The notes: generated by a model from the letters alone, not told the origin. A stretch of DNA of 62,000 nt from Apostichopus japonicus (GCF_037975245.1 NC_092576.1:8217501-8279500), one strand, 5' to 3'. Shown: positions 1 through 14,000, counted from the stretch's first letter. Numbers and translations are program-made.

Positions 1-1925
1 TATGAATAGATGAAAAACAGATGAATTACACTTTCTTTTTATATGCAATTTAAATCAACATAAAAGGGCGGTGGAAACTACTTAAATGTGACCTTTACTC
101 TAGCACCTGGAAAAATAACAGATGAGAGGAAAACATATCAGTATCTGACAACATCAAATTCCAATCAACAATCCTGACATAATACATATTAATGTTATTT
201 TATGCACACTTACTATTTAAAGTAATTCAAGGTTGATTGTACCAATAAGGGAAAGTTGTTTTTGGTAATTTAACCTCAATGAAGTACTATTTAAAGTAAA
301 CATCAAAAAAAAACAATTAGATCCCGACATTTTAGCAGATCTCCAAATAACACCACTTGAAGAGTATTCTCTCCATGCAAATTTACCCATATCCAGGTCT
401 GATTGCACAGTTAAGGCAGATCCAGAGCCAAATACAATGGAGATCCCTAAACATCATACTTGAGCCTAGCTCAAGGTCAAGCCAAGATACAGGGATGAAA
501 TCTCCACTCTTAATTTAGAGTACTAGTGCAAGGCAACAACAAAATAACCCAACTAAATTTGACAAGGCAATTCGTATGACATATGTGGAGGGAAAACAAA
601 CTAATCTTACTAACACAACTAAATTACCCCTTGGACAACCAGTAAAGGTCAGCCAATACGGCAACATCTTGTGAAACCCAACTTAGTTACCCTTCGGACA
701 ACCAGTGAAGGTCAGCCAAAACGATAACATCAGAAAAAGGGGTTGAAGAATATACTTCCAGTAAACACATAATCTAAATACTACAGAGACACCAAACTAC
801 TGTAGCATGACCGTGTCAAGGTCACAATACAAGAAATCCTAAAAATGTCACAAAACATCATACTGGGAAAATTCATACACCATAAATACATATATAATCT
901 TAAGACTATCTCAAGACTATCCTAGTGAAGCCTAGATAACATGGATGTAAAAAAAATGGCAAAGTAAGGAGGATACAAAGTATAATAACGGCCCTGGGGC
1001 ATGGGAAAGCCTGGGCGAAAGCTTTATGATAGAAGCCAACAAATAATGATCAGCACCATCAAAAATACAGTTCAAATCCCAGATCCCATTGCTTATAACC
1101 AATAAGCTTTTAATAATCAATAAAATATTAATCCTCTGCTTTTCAGGAACAAAACAACTAAAAATATTTAGATATCCAGCTATCCCACACACTCTAGCCT
1201 GACTATCGAGGGCGCGGCCATTTTGAATGAGTCAACACCAGAAGAGAGAGACAGAGGGCGCCTAACCACGATTAAATATACCGCAACGGTGGGGAAACCT
1301 GACCTAGCGGTAGCAGCGTTATTTAGAATGTTAAAATGATAACTCTTCCATAACAATGGTTCCTTGACATATTAAATTTATCCATGATCTTAAAAGCCCG
1401 ATATAAATATGAATCACAAGTATGCAGACGAAATCATAAATTTCAAGCCTAATGTCACAAATCACATATGTATACCGTGTGTCCCAATCCTATTGACACC
1501 ACCCACTGAAGGCTATCCTAACAGGTTGATGAATTAACGATCTTTCAGAGGATTTTCCCTGCATTATTACCAAAGAAAATATAGTCAATTTGCAGAAAAC
1601 ACATGAATAAAAAGTAAAAATAAGTATTTACCCTACATTCCTGGCAGAAATTGCCGCGGAATTTAACAGAACTGAAAAAAATGTACGTTTAAAAGGCAGA
1701 GGAAACTTACACGTCTGCACTCAATCAGAGCAAGAACAAGAGAGAGAGCATGGCAGGACAGAGATGGTGAAAAGAGGGGCAAACAGGGTCACGTGACAGG
1801 ATGCAGAGCTCTAAGCTCCTCCCCTAGTTAAGCCACATCCCTACATATAGTATATATATATAGATACATTAGTGAGAGAGGAAAAATGGAAACGTCAAAA
1901 ATGGAGTTGTCGGTGTAAGGGGAAG
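1..1925. other. No gene recognised
   Basis: A+T-rich unique-looking sequence. 601-740 holds a diverged duplication of about 66 bp (GGACAACCAGTGAAGGTCAGCCAA). About 1200-1230 contains, on the minus strand, AAAATGGCCGCGCCC, a YY1-like motif. No supported coding exon is present. Confidence 0.4.
1632..1711 (-). other. Possible non-coding 5' exons on the minus strand
   Basis: A strong donor (CGT|GTAAGT) ends at 1711. A 40-nt candidate exon, 1632-1671, has acceptor ATTTTTTTCAG| and donor AGG|GTAAAT. Upstream of 1711, pyrimidine-rich sequence and a TATA-like run (about 1850-1865) could be a promoter. There is no long ORF and no known product. The signals could be chance. Confidence 0.2.
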
Positions 1926-1999
1926 GGTGAGGCGCACGCCCCTTCCGAAATCCTCGATCCGTCACTGGCTACCCTGTGTATATAATAGGGATCAGCGCT

Positions 2000-2175
2000 G
2001 TAATTATGTCACTGTTCCCCTTTCTCTTCCCTTGGCCTTTTTTTCTTTTACTCCCTCCTTTACTCCTTTTTCTCTCTTTCTTCTTTTTCTTTTCCCTTCC
2101 TTCCCCTCCTCCTCCTCTTTTTCCCCCTCTTTTTTCCCTTTTTCCTTCTCTTTTTTTTTTCTCTCCTCTTTTTCT
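2000..2175. repeat. Polypyrimidine tract
   Basis: About 170 nt of almost only C and T on the plus strand, followed by a G/C-rich segment (CCCGGGGGGCGCGCGCCCCC). The surrounding block (1925-2260) looks like an interspersed repeat remnant (ATCCTCGATCCGTCACTGG ... GGATACGCGCCTGTATACG). It could form triplex DNA. Open frames in both strands are composition artefacts. Confidence 0.6.
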
Positions 2176-3000
2176 TACCCGGGGGGCGCGCGCCCCCAAC
2201 GCCCCCCCCCCTGGATACGCGCCTGTATACGAAGCGAAAAGAAGGGACAGGACGGCTGGGAGATATTCCGTAAACTTCTTCTCGTCTACATTTTTCCTTC
2301 TCACGATATTGAATTGCGATATGGGCAAGGGCACATTGTTGAATATAGTGTCTAGAAGCCGCGGTTCTTTAGCAATAACTTTAACTTACGCTAACGACAC
2401 ATTTGATTAACGACCTCGATAACCATAGCAACAACTCAACTGGCGTAGGAAAACATTACATCTATCTCTCTGTCTCTCAGGGTTGTATTGCCTGGACAAA
2501 ACGTGTAAACAGGTGTAAAATCTGCCAACTGTGGAACTTGTCGTTTTCGTGGAAGATTTTCGACTTCAAAGTGAACTCCATCATTTGCCCTACATCTAAG
2601 GCTCACCTTCTTAAAGTTGCCCACTTTGGCGATACTAGCAAATGTCACAAGATGGTAAACGAACACTCATAATACGTCGATCACTGAGAGCGACGTCATG
2701 TGAGCCAAGGTGTTTATCTATAGCCTATAAGACTAACCTTCAATAACTAGGACGGTTCTCTGAGGTCAAGCTCTATTGGTGAGTGTGTGATTATCCTGGT
2801 CAATCGTCAGGACTAAATTTAGAAGGCAGATGTAACAGAACGCAATAAAGAGACGTATAACTTCCATGTTTTCGCTGATTTAGACTTTGTGAACGTATAT
2901 GTAGGTTATCCGAGATAATAACACATATGGCCATTCGATTTACGATCAGCATAGTAAACTTGCACTATTACATGGCATTAACTGCTTAAAAGTGTAAAAA

Positions 3001-4100
3001 ATGTTACAGAAGATTACGAAAATGATTACAATAACGATAAAAAAACACCATAACAATAGCACTAAGAACAACAATAACGACACCGATGACAATAACCGGA
3101 AAAAAAAAAAAAAAAACAGTACAAGAACAAGACAATTGACACGAAGAAGAAACAGGACAAGAAAGGACAGAGACAAATACAATAACAAACACAAAAACAA
3201 GGACAACTAAGAACAAGGACAAGAATAAGGACAGGAACAAAGACAGGAACAGGGAACAAGGACAGGAACAAACGCAATAAAAAAGGACAAGAACAGAGAC
3301 AAAAACAAGAAAAGACAAAAAGAGGAACAGTCACAAACACAGTCACAAACACAAACCCAAGGACACGAACAAGGACAAGAATAAGGACTTTAATAAGGAC
3401 AAGAATAAGACAAATAACAAGAACAGGGACATTGGCAAGAACAATGACATGGACAAGCACAAGAACACGACTAGGAACAGGAACATAGGCAAGTACAAGA
3501 ATAATGGAAAGGACAAGAAAAAGACATATATCAAGAAAAATGATAGGAGTATAAGTACAAGGACAATTACAAGAACAATGACAAGAACATGGATAGGAAC
3601 GAACATGAGAACATGGACAATAACAAGAACAATGGCAAGAGCAAGGGCATGCACAGAAACAGGAATATAGACCAATACAAGAATGAGGCACAGGGCAAGA
3701 ACAAAAACAAGAGAAATAACAAGAAAATGGAAAGAAACGAACATGAGAACAAGGACAATAACAAGAACAATGGCAGAGTAAGGACATGCACAGAAACAGG
3801 GATATAGACCAATACAAGAATGAGGCACAGTGCAAGAACAAAAACAAAGATAAGAATTAGAGAGTGACAAGAACAAGGGCAATGGCGAGAACTAGGACAG
3901 GAACACGAACAACACAATACAATAACAAGGAAAGGACAAACACAAGGACACAGGCAATGACAAGAACAATGACATAGCCAAAACAAAGAGACATATGAAC
4001 AAACACAAATACGAGAACAAAGGAAATGGACAGTGACAAGAACAAAGACATGATCAGGATCAGACCCAGGAGCGGACACAAATACTGGGAGGACAAGACA
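3001..4100. repeat. 1.1 kb AAGGACAAGAACA-type low-complexity array
   Basis: The plus strand is almost free of T and is built from GACAAGAACAAGGACA-like hexamer and 12-mer repeats. About 3580-3680 and 3720-3830 are a diverged duplication (ACGAACATGAGAACAAGGACA ... ACCAATACAAGAATGAGGCACAG). Long minus-strand frames rich in Leu, Phe, Val, Cys and Ser are by-products. Confidence 0.85.
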
Positions 4101-6880
4101 AACAACAGCAACAGATTGCTAAACACCAATGTTTAGGTTTATTGACCTCTGTCCCATGACGTCATCAATCCCGCAGGCACGAGTTTACATGGTCAGGCAC
4201 CTACCCACCAAGTGTGAACTTGATCGCCGCGACACACGTTTTTGCTCGTTCACTCACACACTCATACACTTCCTCACATTTCTGATGTGTAGTGATTTAC
4301 AATATCTCACCTCGCTATACATTAAATGTCCGGAGATAATATTAAAACAAGAACATAGCTAGAGAACATCAGGAACAAGAAAGTTCATTGTATTCTACTT
4401 GCATTTTTATTTGAAACGTCATAGATTGTTTTATCAGTTATATGATGAATTTGGAAAACAGCAAAGTTGAATAACTCAACCAAAGTTTTCATCTATATCG
4501 TGGATGTGTCTGATACAGTAGCCAGTATGCATAAGGCTACCACTCTACAATGGTTATACACATCTGTTAATGTGTCCAATACATGCATACTCCTAGAGTT
4601 TACTTGACTTTCAAAGTAGATTGTTTTTACGGGTGTATGACCGTATGTGACACGTTACAATGAGGACCGGCTTACTTCACCGAAAAAAAATACGGGAGTT
4701 ATTACTCTTAACAAGAAAAAGAAATGTGTTTGCAGAAGTGATCGCCTTACTGTCTAGGAAAGTTGGTTGAGAGCCTGAATGAACTTTACGTAGATCGAGA
4801 CACCAGTTACCTTTCTAAAAGCATTAACCAACAGATACCATTTCCTATTAGCCTTCTCCTTACAAGAACTTAGACTAAGATCTTTGTGAAGAGCAACTCC
4901 CTAAAACAGCTTAAAAAAATCTTTTATCGTTTGGAAGATATCCAAGCCTTAAAATTTGTGTCTGGGAGCCGTCATTTTGTAAATCTGTGACGTCATTGTG
5001 ACACTTTTTTAACATATTTGCAAGGTAAAATGTTTAGCTTTGACCCTGACAACAAAGCAATCATTAGCTCATGTTAACAGCTTCAGTATATACTTGCAAA
5101 ACCCATGGGCGCAGATCAGTCTTGGATAATGGTGGGGGACGCGTGTCTGTTCTCTGATATCTAAGCGGAGCGCGACTATGAGTTCGCGCGTAGCGTAAAA
5201 GAAAGTTTTTGGCAAATATACCTCCCAGATTGCCGGAAATAGCACTTTCTAGACCCAATGATGCTCCCAAACCTCCTTAAGTTTTAGATTTCATGGCTTC
5301 GAAATTTAGTTTAGGGAAATACACGAGCGTCTGCAGAAGAAAAATCAGGGAACAAATAATCCAAGTAGACTTTTGTATTCCATGGGTCTGTGGTCCTTTC
5401 CCAGGAAGCAATTATAGACTGCCGCAAACGCGATTTCCATCCTATATTTAACAACTGTGGATATAGCCTATATAATAACATGAGAAATGCTGCATGTCAT
5501 TTGCACAATGCTGGATCAAACTTCGCCAAAGTTCAATACAGTTCAATTTGAAATGCAGTGTTTGGTCAAGACAAATTGGTGGGGACAAGGTATACCATGT
5601 CCCCACCACTGAAAAAGTTGGTGGGGACGCGTCCCGCTGTCCCCACCAGAATTTGCGCCCATGGCAAAACCCATGTCCTTTACAGAAAATGAACAATGGC
5701 AATAAACTAAAACAGACAACAAAAAGGAAAGCACACGTGGAACGATGAAGTCCTATTTTGTATTTGACTAAGTCTTGGGCCTTGTGTATGACAAAACATC
5801 AAATCAGTGATATCTCCCAAATGGAATCAGATTTTTCATATCTGTTTGGAAAAGTTTGAGATGACATTTATCTCTATCACATAGATCAATGTTGATATTT
5901 TGAGTTTGTTGCTCCTTTAAATGCTCGTCAAAGCAAAGTTACATATAGCATGTGCCATAATAATAATACAGTTATCATATACTCCATTCTTACAGTAGTT
6001 TTACAATGTATAAAATGTGTATTTTTCAACTGCAAATTATTTCAACTTCCATAGTGCCCAATATTTTTCCATGATAGGCCGAATACGTGTACCGAACAGA
6101 TGCAATGCAAGAGGGATCAATTTTTGAGGCATGAACCCCTAAAAGGGTAAAGGATATGGGACTTTTAATTTTGGGGAAAAATTAAATGATGGTCAAAACC
6201 ATGACAGTTGTCTTAAAACAATTTAAGCTGATCACACTCTTGACAGGATAATTCGATTTCTGAGTCAATAATATTATGCTATTTCTAATATTTCAAATTT
6301 AAGGCATACATTAATACAAGATTTGACAAAATTCGAACTTAGAATTAACCAAAATCTTGTTTCTGATTCCTTGTACAACCCATAATAAAGTTGCAAATAC
6401 TACAAATATTAAATTGTCTGAAAGTGGCCAATTGGCATTCAGTTTAGCACCTTAGCATATAACTAAGTACTCACAATAGCATATTTAAGGTGCAAAGAAT
6501 TGAAAACCGTCTCATATAATGCTGCTGAGAATTTCGAAGTTGTGGTATGGCACCCCCTCTTTATGAATCCACGCAGTTAGCAAATTACGATTCTTGTTGA
6601 AAGCTCCCATCCCAATCACAAGACCCTAGCAACATCCCTGACAACAGAACAACTATGAAGATTCCAACACAGTTTGTCCTTGAACATTGTGATGTATTGA
6701 ATACATGTCAATTGAGGCCAGAAAAGGTATCATGCATTTGTTTTTCTTCCATCCAAGCTTCTTTGTTGATCCTGAGGAGCTAATCCAATGTTCTGAATAC
6801 TACATTTAGAAATATTCCAGCCACTCTCATTCAGCCTCTCTGATGGTTAAAGCATCACTTTCCCCGTACTATACATAGAA
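4100..6880. other. No gene recognised; scattered repeat debris
   Basis: Apart from the G-rich repeat pieces at 5100-5180 and 5550-5665, the stretch is unique A+T-rich sequence without a convincing ORF or splice-supported exon. It is downstream of the zinc-finger gene and may hold its 3' UTR. Confidence 0.4.
5550..5665. repeat. Paired TGGTGGGGAC inverted repeats
   Basis: TGGTGGGGACA...TGTCCCCACCA (about 5577-5606) is a perfect 11-bp stem. TGGTGGGGAC...GTCCCCACCA (about 5620-5649) is a second, with CGCGTCCCGCT in between. They are probably ends of an interspersed element, like the GGGGGACGCGTGTC-containing debris at 5100-5180. Confidence 0.5.
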
Positions 6881-7124
6881 TACAACCTGGAATGATAATA
6901 AGTGGTTTTTTTTTTCCTTTTTTCGTAACACCTTGCAACAAATCAACAACGTTAGTTCTGTTCCTACTGTCCCTCCTCCGACTTTCAACTTACGTACGTC
7001 CCGTGATAAGTAGCACTCCATTCGGTAAACATGGGATCCTTTTAGTGAGATGCCCATTGCTACTGAAAGATACCAAAACGGAGAGGAAGCCCTGCCCAAT
7101 AAAAAAAAAAAAAAAGAAGCTTTT

Positions 7125-8083
7125 TTAAGAAGATTTTTGCATTCTTGCTCTGTGTTTTCTCTCATGAGCCCCCCTCACTGATTTCTTGTAGAAGCCCTTT
7201 CCACAAAACTGACAGTGGAAGGATTCTCCACCTACGTGCTTGATCTCGTGGTGTTTCACGTCGTGCTTGTATTTGTAGTTACTCTCGCAGAAGGCGCACT
7301 GGAACGGCCGCTCCAATTCCAGGATGTGCGTCTGCTGATGTTCATGGAGATCGTGGCTATCGTTGCACTGTTCGTGGCAGAACTTGCATTTGAAAGGGAA
7401 TTCCCCCGCGTGCGTCTTCATGTGCTTCTTCAATTCCACGTAATCCCTGAAGGTCTGGTTGCATAGAGGGCAGTCTATCGGTATGTCTGCGGTATGATGC
7501 TGCATATGCATATCCAGCTCATGTTTAGTCCAATATCTGTTTTGACAGGCGTGGCACGAGAACCTCTTCACGATACCGTGGCTCTGACGCTTATGCAGGG
7601 TCATGGCTTCCTGCGTGGGAAATTCCTGCATGCAGATACTGCAATCCAACTCCTCGTGGCTTTGCCTGTGTTTATTCAGACCTAACAAAGACCCGAATAT
7701 TTTCTTACAATCGGGACACTCATATCTTCGGTCAGGAGACTCCTCTGTCTTCCGGTCTCGCTTTTCCATGCCTGTGTTACCATGGGAACTACTATCCTGA
7801 TTTGTGTCGTCCCCTCGGTCGTCCATTGACGGCTTGTGTTTCTTACTCAAGTGCAACTTCAATGACCTCTTGCTCTTGTATGTCTTTGAACATTCTGGAC
7901 AGCAAAATTCTGTTTCAGATTTGACTTTCTTTTTTCGTCTGTGGAGATCTTTCTGACTGTTCCGATCTTCCTCTTGTTTTCTCTTTCTTGAGTCTTTTGT
8001 CTGTTTTGCTGCCCTCTCTGGCATGTTCTCCTTGTCTCCCTGCTGAAATGCATTTGAATCTCCTTTACTCTGTGAGGCTGAGT
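7125..8083 (-). CDS. Exon 6: eight C2H2 zinc fingers and C-terminus
   Basis: This terminal exon starts after acceptor TTTCTTTATTGGACAG| and ends at TAA. It begins SASQSKGDSNAF, passes basic stretches (SRKRKQEED, HRRKKKVK), and then has eight Cys2-His2 fingers: CPEC..H/H, CPDC, CSIC, CHAC, CPLC, CKFC, CAFC and CQFC. All have 12-residue C-to-H loops and most have 3-4 residues between the histidines. A long spacer of about 45 residues separates finger 1 from finger 2. Linkers are not the TGEKP type, so DNA specificity cannot be read from linker class. The ORF alone is a certain zinc-finger coding region; the upstream splice joins it to the NPL exons. Confidence 0.95.
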
Positions 8084-11000
8084 CTGTCCAATAAAGAAAT
8101 GATGAGTCAAGATTAAAAAGAGGGAAGTCGAAGGTTTCCTAAAAATTACCAAACAGCCTTCACGGGAAATTGTTAAATACTTCATTTTATCCGCCACTCT
8201 TCAACATTTGAAAGACAAATGTGAATATCATCACTTTCTAGATTCAACAGGAATTGCATATTAAGCCCTACGAGCCAGTTTCCACACATCCAGCTTTTAG
8301 CTGAACGTAACACAACAGGCAGGACTTTCACCAAACTGCACTTTATTCTAAACTAGAATTCAATACAGTGTAGCTGTTTAATGTTTCATCAGTAAGGCCT
8401 CATGTGCTCACCGAAGGATGATGACAATGCCTGTTGAGCAAAAAATTGGGTGAATTCAACCCTGGCACGTTTTTGTAAAAAAAAAAAATCTAAAGATGTT
8501 GCAACTCTCGACATGATCTTATTAGGCAGTGGTGTCAGTCTTAAACCTGTTAGAATTCTACTTTGAATGTTTGAAAAGGAAAACAAAGAGATAGAAACAA
8601 GGCTCGGAAGCCAATGGCACTATGACATCACAGCACAAATGACAGCTTCCAGGCACAAAGTAGGTTACCTCCCAAATGGAACAAAAGTTTGTTTGAAGTT
8701 GCTTGAAGTAGATTTTTTTTTTTTTAACCACAAAGATCTCTGTTGTAAACGTTATAAAGATGATGGTTTTGGTTTTATGTCCCCCCGCCCCCCTTAGAAA
8801 GATCAACACTTACCCTTTACCACTCTAGTGGTGAATCTTAGATTAGTACGTCCCGATTCTTTCTGAGAGTCGTTGCCGTCAGTGGTCTCTGCTGACTTAG
8901 CATCCTCGCGATTCACCACACCCCTGGATCGCTTTGCTCCATCTGTGTCAGTCTCTGGCGTAGCATCCTCGCCATTCACCACACCCCTGGATCGCTTTGC
9001 TCCATCTGTGTCAGTCTCCGCATCTTCCTTTCGTTCAGAGCTCTCCGTTTCTAAGCGACGGAAATAGTTCACATTCTGGTTATTTTGCTAAGGATCTTTG
9101 TACATCAGAGCAACTTTACAACCTCATACAAGAATATTGAGAGATGCTAGAACCCTGAAATTTGGTAAGTTATAAGAACTTTATACTTTTAATTAATTAT
9201 GCAAAAATCCCTCACAGCTCTCACATTGATTGTTTGTTGGTAAAGAGTCTGCATAAAAAACGTTCCTCGTGCTGAATCGCAGCATGAAATAGCAACTTTA
9301 TAGCTGCACAACTTAAAAAATATATTACAGGAAAGCATTGTAATCATTATTTTGTACTGTTTGGACTAGACATTATTACCTCTGAAAGAATCAAGTATTA
9401 TGAAGCAATATTTTAGGAGCAATTTATCTAGATGGTCCAAGCAAATAATAAATTTAGTAATTTTTAGAAGAGGTCAAACCACAACATACTACAAAATCAG
9501 GTGATTTAATATGGAATGACCCATATATGAAGTAACCTAGATATAAGTAATCACATATCTGAGTGACCTAGATATTTGTAATCATATGCATGAAGTGACC
9601 TAGAAATGTGTAATGATACATATCAAGTGCCCTAGTTTAGCTAAGTTATCATATTGTCTGTTTAAAGTGACTTACAGTAATCATATCTATGAAGTGTCCT
9701 AGATATATGTTATCACATACTGTATATTGACTTAGATATATGCAATGACATATATGAAGTGTCCTAGATATATGTAATCACATATATCAATTGACTTAGA
9801 TATATGCAATGACATATATGAAGTGTCCTAGATATATGTAATCACATGTATCAATTGACTTAGATATATGCAATGACATAAATGAAGTGTCCTAGATATA
9901 TGTAATCACATTTATCAATTGACTTAGATATATGCAATTAGTGTTCAACCGATTATGCATAACAGAAAATACCGATTACCGATTATTTTTTCCATAATCG
10001 TACCGATTCCGATTCCGATTATTTGAAAATGAGAAAATATCCCGTATATACGAAATCGGCAATAAAGTTTGACAGAAACAATAATTGTTGTGATTTTCCC
10101 CTGTTTCCTTTTGCTTCGTTGTTATACAAGGCTCTAAGGTATCATTTTGTATGTACCAAATTACCTCTGGAGTTTCTCGGAAAGAAAAAAAAAGTGTTTT
10201 TTTTTTTTAAATGTCCAAAATACGGAAATATGACATCCTACCTAGTCAGTGCTGTGCTAAGCGAATGGCCTAACCACCTCTACGTGAATGTCACCTGTTA
10301 ATGGCTTGAAATGGGCTAAGAATAGTTACTCAAAATATCCATCTCAAAAAGTATCTCAGACAAACCATCCATCTTCAATCTTTACCAAAGTGTAAATTTT
10401 AATGACATGTTGCCTTCATTCCGACATTATTTTCTACTTATTATCAGTATTATACTGTTTATGAACAAATAGAAATGTTACGAACTTCAAGTTAAACATA
10501 CCTATTCGTTTCCTATTTAACTCTATTCAGGTTCAATTAGAAAATGTAAGCTTAGGCCAATCAAACTGAAAAGCAAATTGTACCATCGTAACTTGTTTAA
10601 AATTACTCTAAAATGTAATACCAGATTGATGTAAAGAAATAATAACAACTAGAAACTACTCCAATATAACATTCCCTCTATAAGACATATTACATACAGT
10701 ACCTTCCAAACAAATGCCGATTTCCAGCAAATTGAAAGTTTGCTACGCATTTTTTTTTTTTTTTTTTTGCAAACCGATGGTTAGGCTACATTTCTCATTG
10801 ACTTAGTTTAGTTGTTAGGCTAACATGTGGTCGAAGATTGCAGTTTCCGTGGATATTTTTATTTTTTATTTGCGACACAACTAGAGCAAATAAACAGATG
10901 GCAAGGTTAGATTTCCATGCAGTTGACTTAGTGTGAAGTAAGGCTACCATGTGGTCGGAGATTTGTGAGGATTTTAGGTTATTTTCGCTGGTACTGAAAT

Positions 11001-14000
11001 TGCTTCGTGCACGCCGTAATTTTCCACGGTAACTTCCCGGGGATTGTGCGCGACCCTACCGCACTGCTTCAAATTTGATGCGGTATGTGAAACTGTTTGC
11101 GCGATTCGCGCTGCAACTGCAATTCCTAGCTAAAGCAAACGCATGTCACAATTAATTTTACACAGACACCTGATATAACGAGGGCGATTTTCTTATATTT
11201 CTATTTCACACTCGTAATTGTGCTTTAGGAGGGCTTTGTAGCACATTGCTCCCGCTTATTTCCGACCTTGTCAAGCACATTCGTTAATTCGCGAAATTGG
11301 TATTGCTGCTATGCCTACTGTGCCAAGAAATTTGAAGTCACTAACCACGAGGGAAGCAAAATCGGCGACCCTGGCAGCGTAAATTGATGAAAGTATACAC
11401 TGTGAAAGACGTATCGAGGGTGTCGTATTTTAATATTGCGTAGTAAAAGAACAAACCTAATACATCAGTTGATATTTTCAACTTCCATATGTTTTTGAAT
11501 AATGATATTTTAACCTTCCATATGTTTTTGAATAATCGGTATTAAATAACTGGTATTCCACGTAATTTTTACCGATTCCGATTATGTTCCGATTATGCAA
11601 TATTCGTACCGATTCCGATTCCGATTAGGTTAATCGGTTGAACACTATATGCAATGACATAAATGAAGTGTCCTAGATATATGTAATCACATATATCAAT
11701 TGACTTAGATATATGCAATGACATAAATGAAGTGTCCTAGATATATGTAATCACATTTATCAATTGACTTAGATATATGCAATGACATATATGAAGTGTC
11801 CTAGATATATATGTAATCACATTTATCAATTGACTTAGATATATGCAATGACATATATGAAGTGTCCTAGATATATGTAATCACATTTATCAATTGACTT
11901 AGATATATGCAATGACATATATGAAGTGTCCTAGATATATGTAATCACATCAATTGACTTAGATATATGCAATGACGTATGAAGTGTCCTAGATATATGT
12001 AATCACATATATCAATTGACTTAGATATATGCAATGACATATATGAAGTGTCCTAGATATATGTAATCACATATATCAATTGACTTAGATATATGCAATG
12101 ACATATATGAAGTGTCCTAGATATATGTAATCACATAAATCAATTGACTTAGATATATGCAATGACATATAAGTGTCCTAGATATTGGTAAGCACAAATA
12201 CCAAGTGATCTAGATATTTGTAAGCACACATTTCAAGTAATCTAGATATGAAATCACATATCAAGTGACAGAGATATATATGTTATCACATTTACCAAGT
12301 GACCGAGATATAAGTAATCACATACTTATACTGTACCAAGCGACCAAGATATATGTAATCTTTATGTATGAAGTGACCTAGAAATGTGTAATGATACATA
12401 TCAAGTGCCCTAGCTACAAGTTATCATACTGCATGTATTAAGTGACCTACTGTTAAGTAATAATATGTACAGTATGAAGTGACCATATGTAATAATTGTA
12501 ATCATGTATGAAGTAACCTACATACTGGTAAACACAAATATCAATTGACATATGTAATCTAATATATCAAGTGACCTGGATGTGTAATCACATATAAGAA
12601 GTGACTTATATATAATTAATCAGATAGGAAATTACCTAAACATATATAATCACATATCAAGTGACCTAGATGTAATCACACATACCAAGTAACCTACTGT
12701 AGATATATAAGTAATCACATATCTAAAGTGACCAAGATATTTGTAATCATATGTATGAAGTGACCTAGAAATGTGTAATGATACATATCGAGTGCCCTAG
12801 CTGCAAGTTATCATACTGCATGTATTAAGTGACCTACTGTTAAGTAATAATATGTACAGTATGAAGTGACCATATGTAATAATTGTAATCATGTATGAAG
12901 TAACCTACATACTGGTAAACACAAATATCAATTGACATATGTAATCTAATATATCAAGTGACCTGGATGTGTAATCACATATAAGAAGTGACTTATATAT
13001 AATTAATCAGATAGGAAATTACCTAAACATATATAATCACATATCAAGTGACCTAGATGTAATCACACATACCAAGTAACCTACTGTAGATATATAAGTA
13101 ATCACATATCTAAAGTGACCAAGATATTTGTAATCATATGTATGAAGTGACCTAGAAATGTGTAATGATACATATCGAGTGCCCTAGCTGCAAGTTATCA
13201 TACTGCATGTATTAAGTGACCTACTGTTAAGTAATAATATGTACAGTATGAAGTGACCATATGTAATAATTGTAATCATGTATGAAGTAACCTACATACT
13301 GGTAAACACAAATATCAAGTGACATATGTAATCTAATATATCAAGTGACCTGGATGTGTAATCACATATAAGAAGTGACTTATATATAATTAATCAGATA
13401 GGAAATTACCTAAACATATATAATCACATATCAAGTGACCTAGATGTAATCACACATACCAAGTAACCTACTGTAGATATATAAGTAATCACATATCTAA
13501 AGTGACCAAGATATTTGTAATCATATGTATGAAGTGACCTAGAAATGTGTAATGATACATATCGAGTGCCCTAGCTGCAAGTTATCATACTGCATGTATT
13601 AAGTGACCTACTGTTAAGTAATAATATGTACAGTATGAAGTGACCATATGTAATAATTGTAATCATGTATGAAGTAACCTACATACTGGTAAACACAAAT
13701 ATCAAGTGACATATGTAATCTAATATATCAAGTGACCTGGATGTGTAATCACATATAAGAAGTGACTTATATATAATTAATCAGATAGGAAATTACCTAA
13801 ACATATATAATCACATATCAAGTGACCTAGATGTAATCACATATACCAAGTAATTTACTGTAGATATATAAGTAATCACATATCTAACGTGACCAAGATA
13901 TTTGTAATCATATGTATGAAGTGACCTAGAAATGTGTAATGATACATATCGAGTGCCCTAGCTGCAAGTTATCATACTGCATGTATTAAGTGACCTACTG

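Noticed and set aside
1927-2410. Overlapping 140-codon ORFs on both strands
   Set aside because: They come from a polypyrimidine tract and G/C-rich repeat remnant; both strands are open because of composition.
2436-2672. 76- and 89-codon frames on opposite strands
   Set aside because: The composition is less repetitive, but there is no recognisable domain and no splice-supported neighbour; too weak to call.
3062-4129. Several long minus-strand frames rich in Leu, Phe, Val and Cys
   Set aside because: They mirror the T-poor GACAAGAACA array; overlapping frames in all phases show composition, not coding.
10023-10301. 92-codon ORF inside the hAT-like element
   Set aside because: No transposase or BED-finger motif is visible; the Lys and Phe runs come from A and T tracts.
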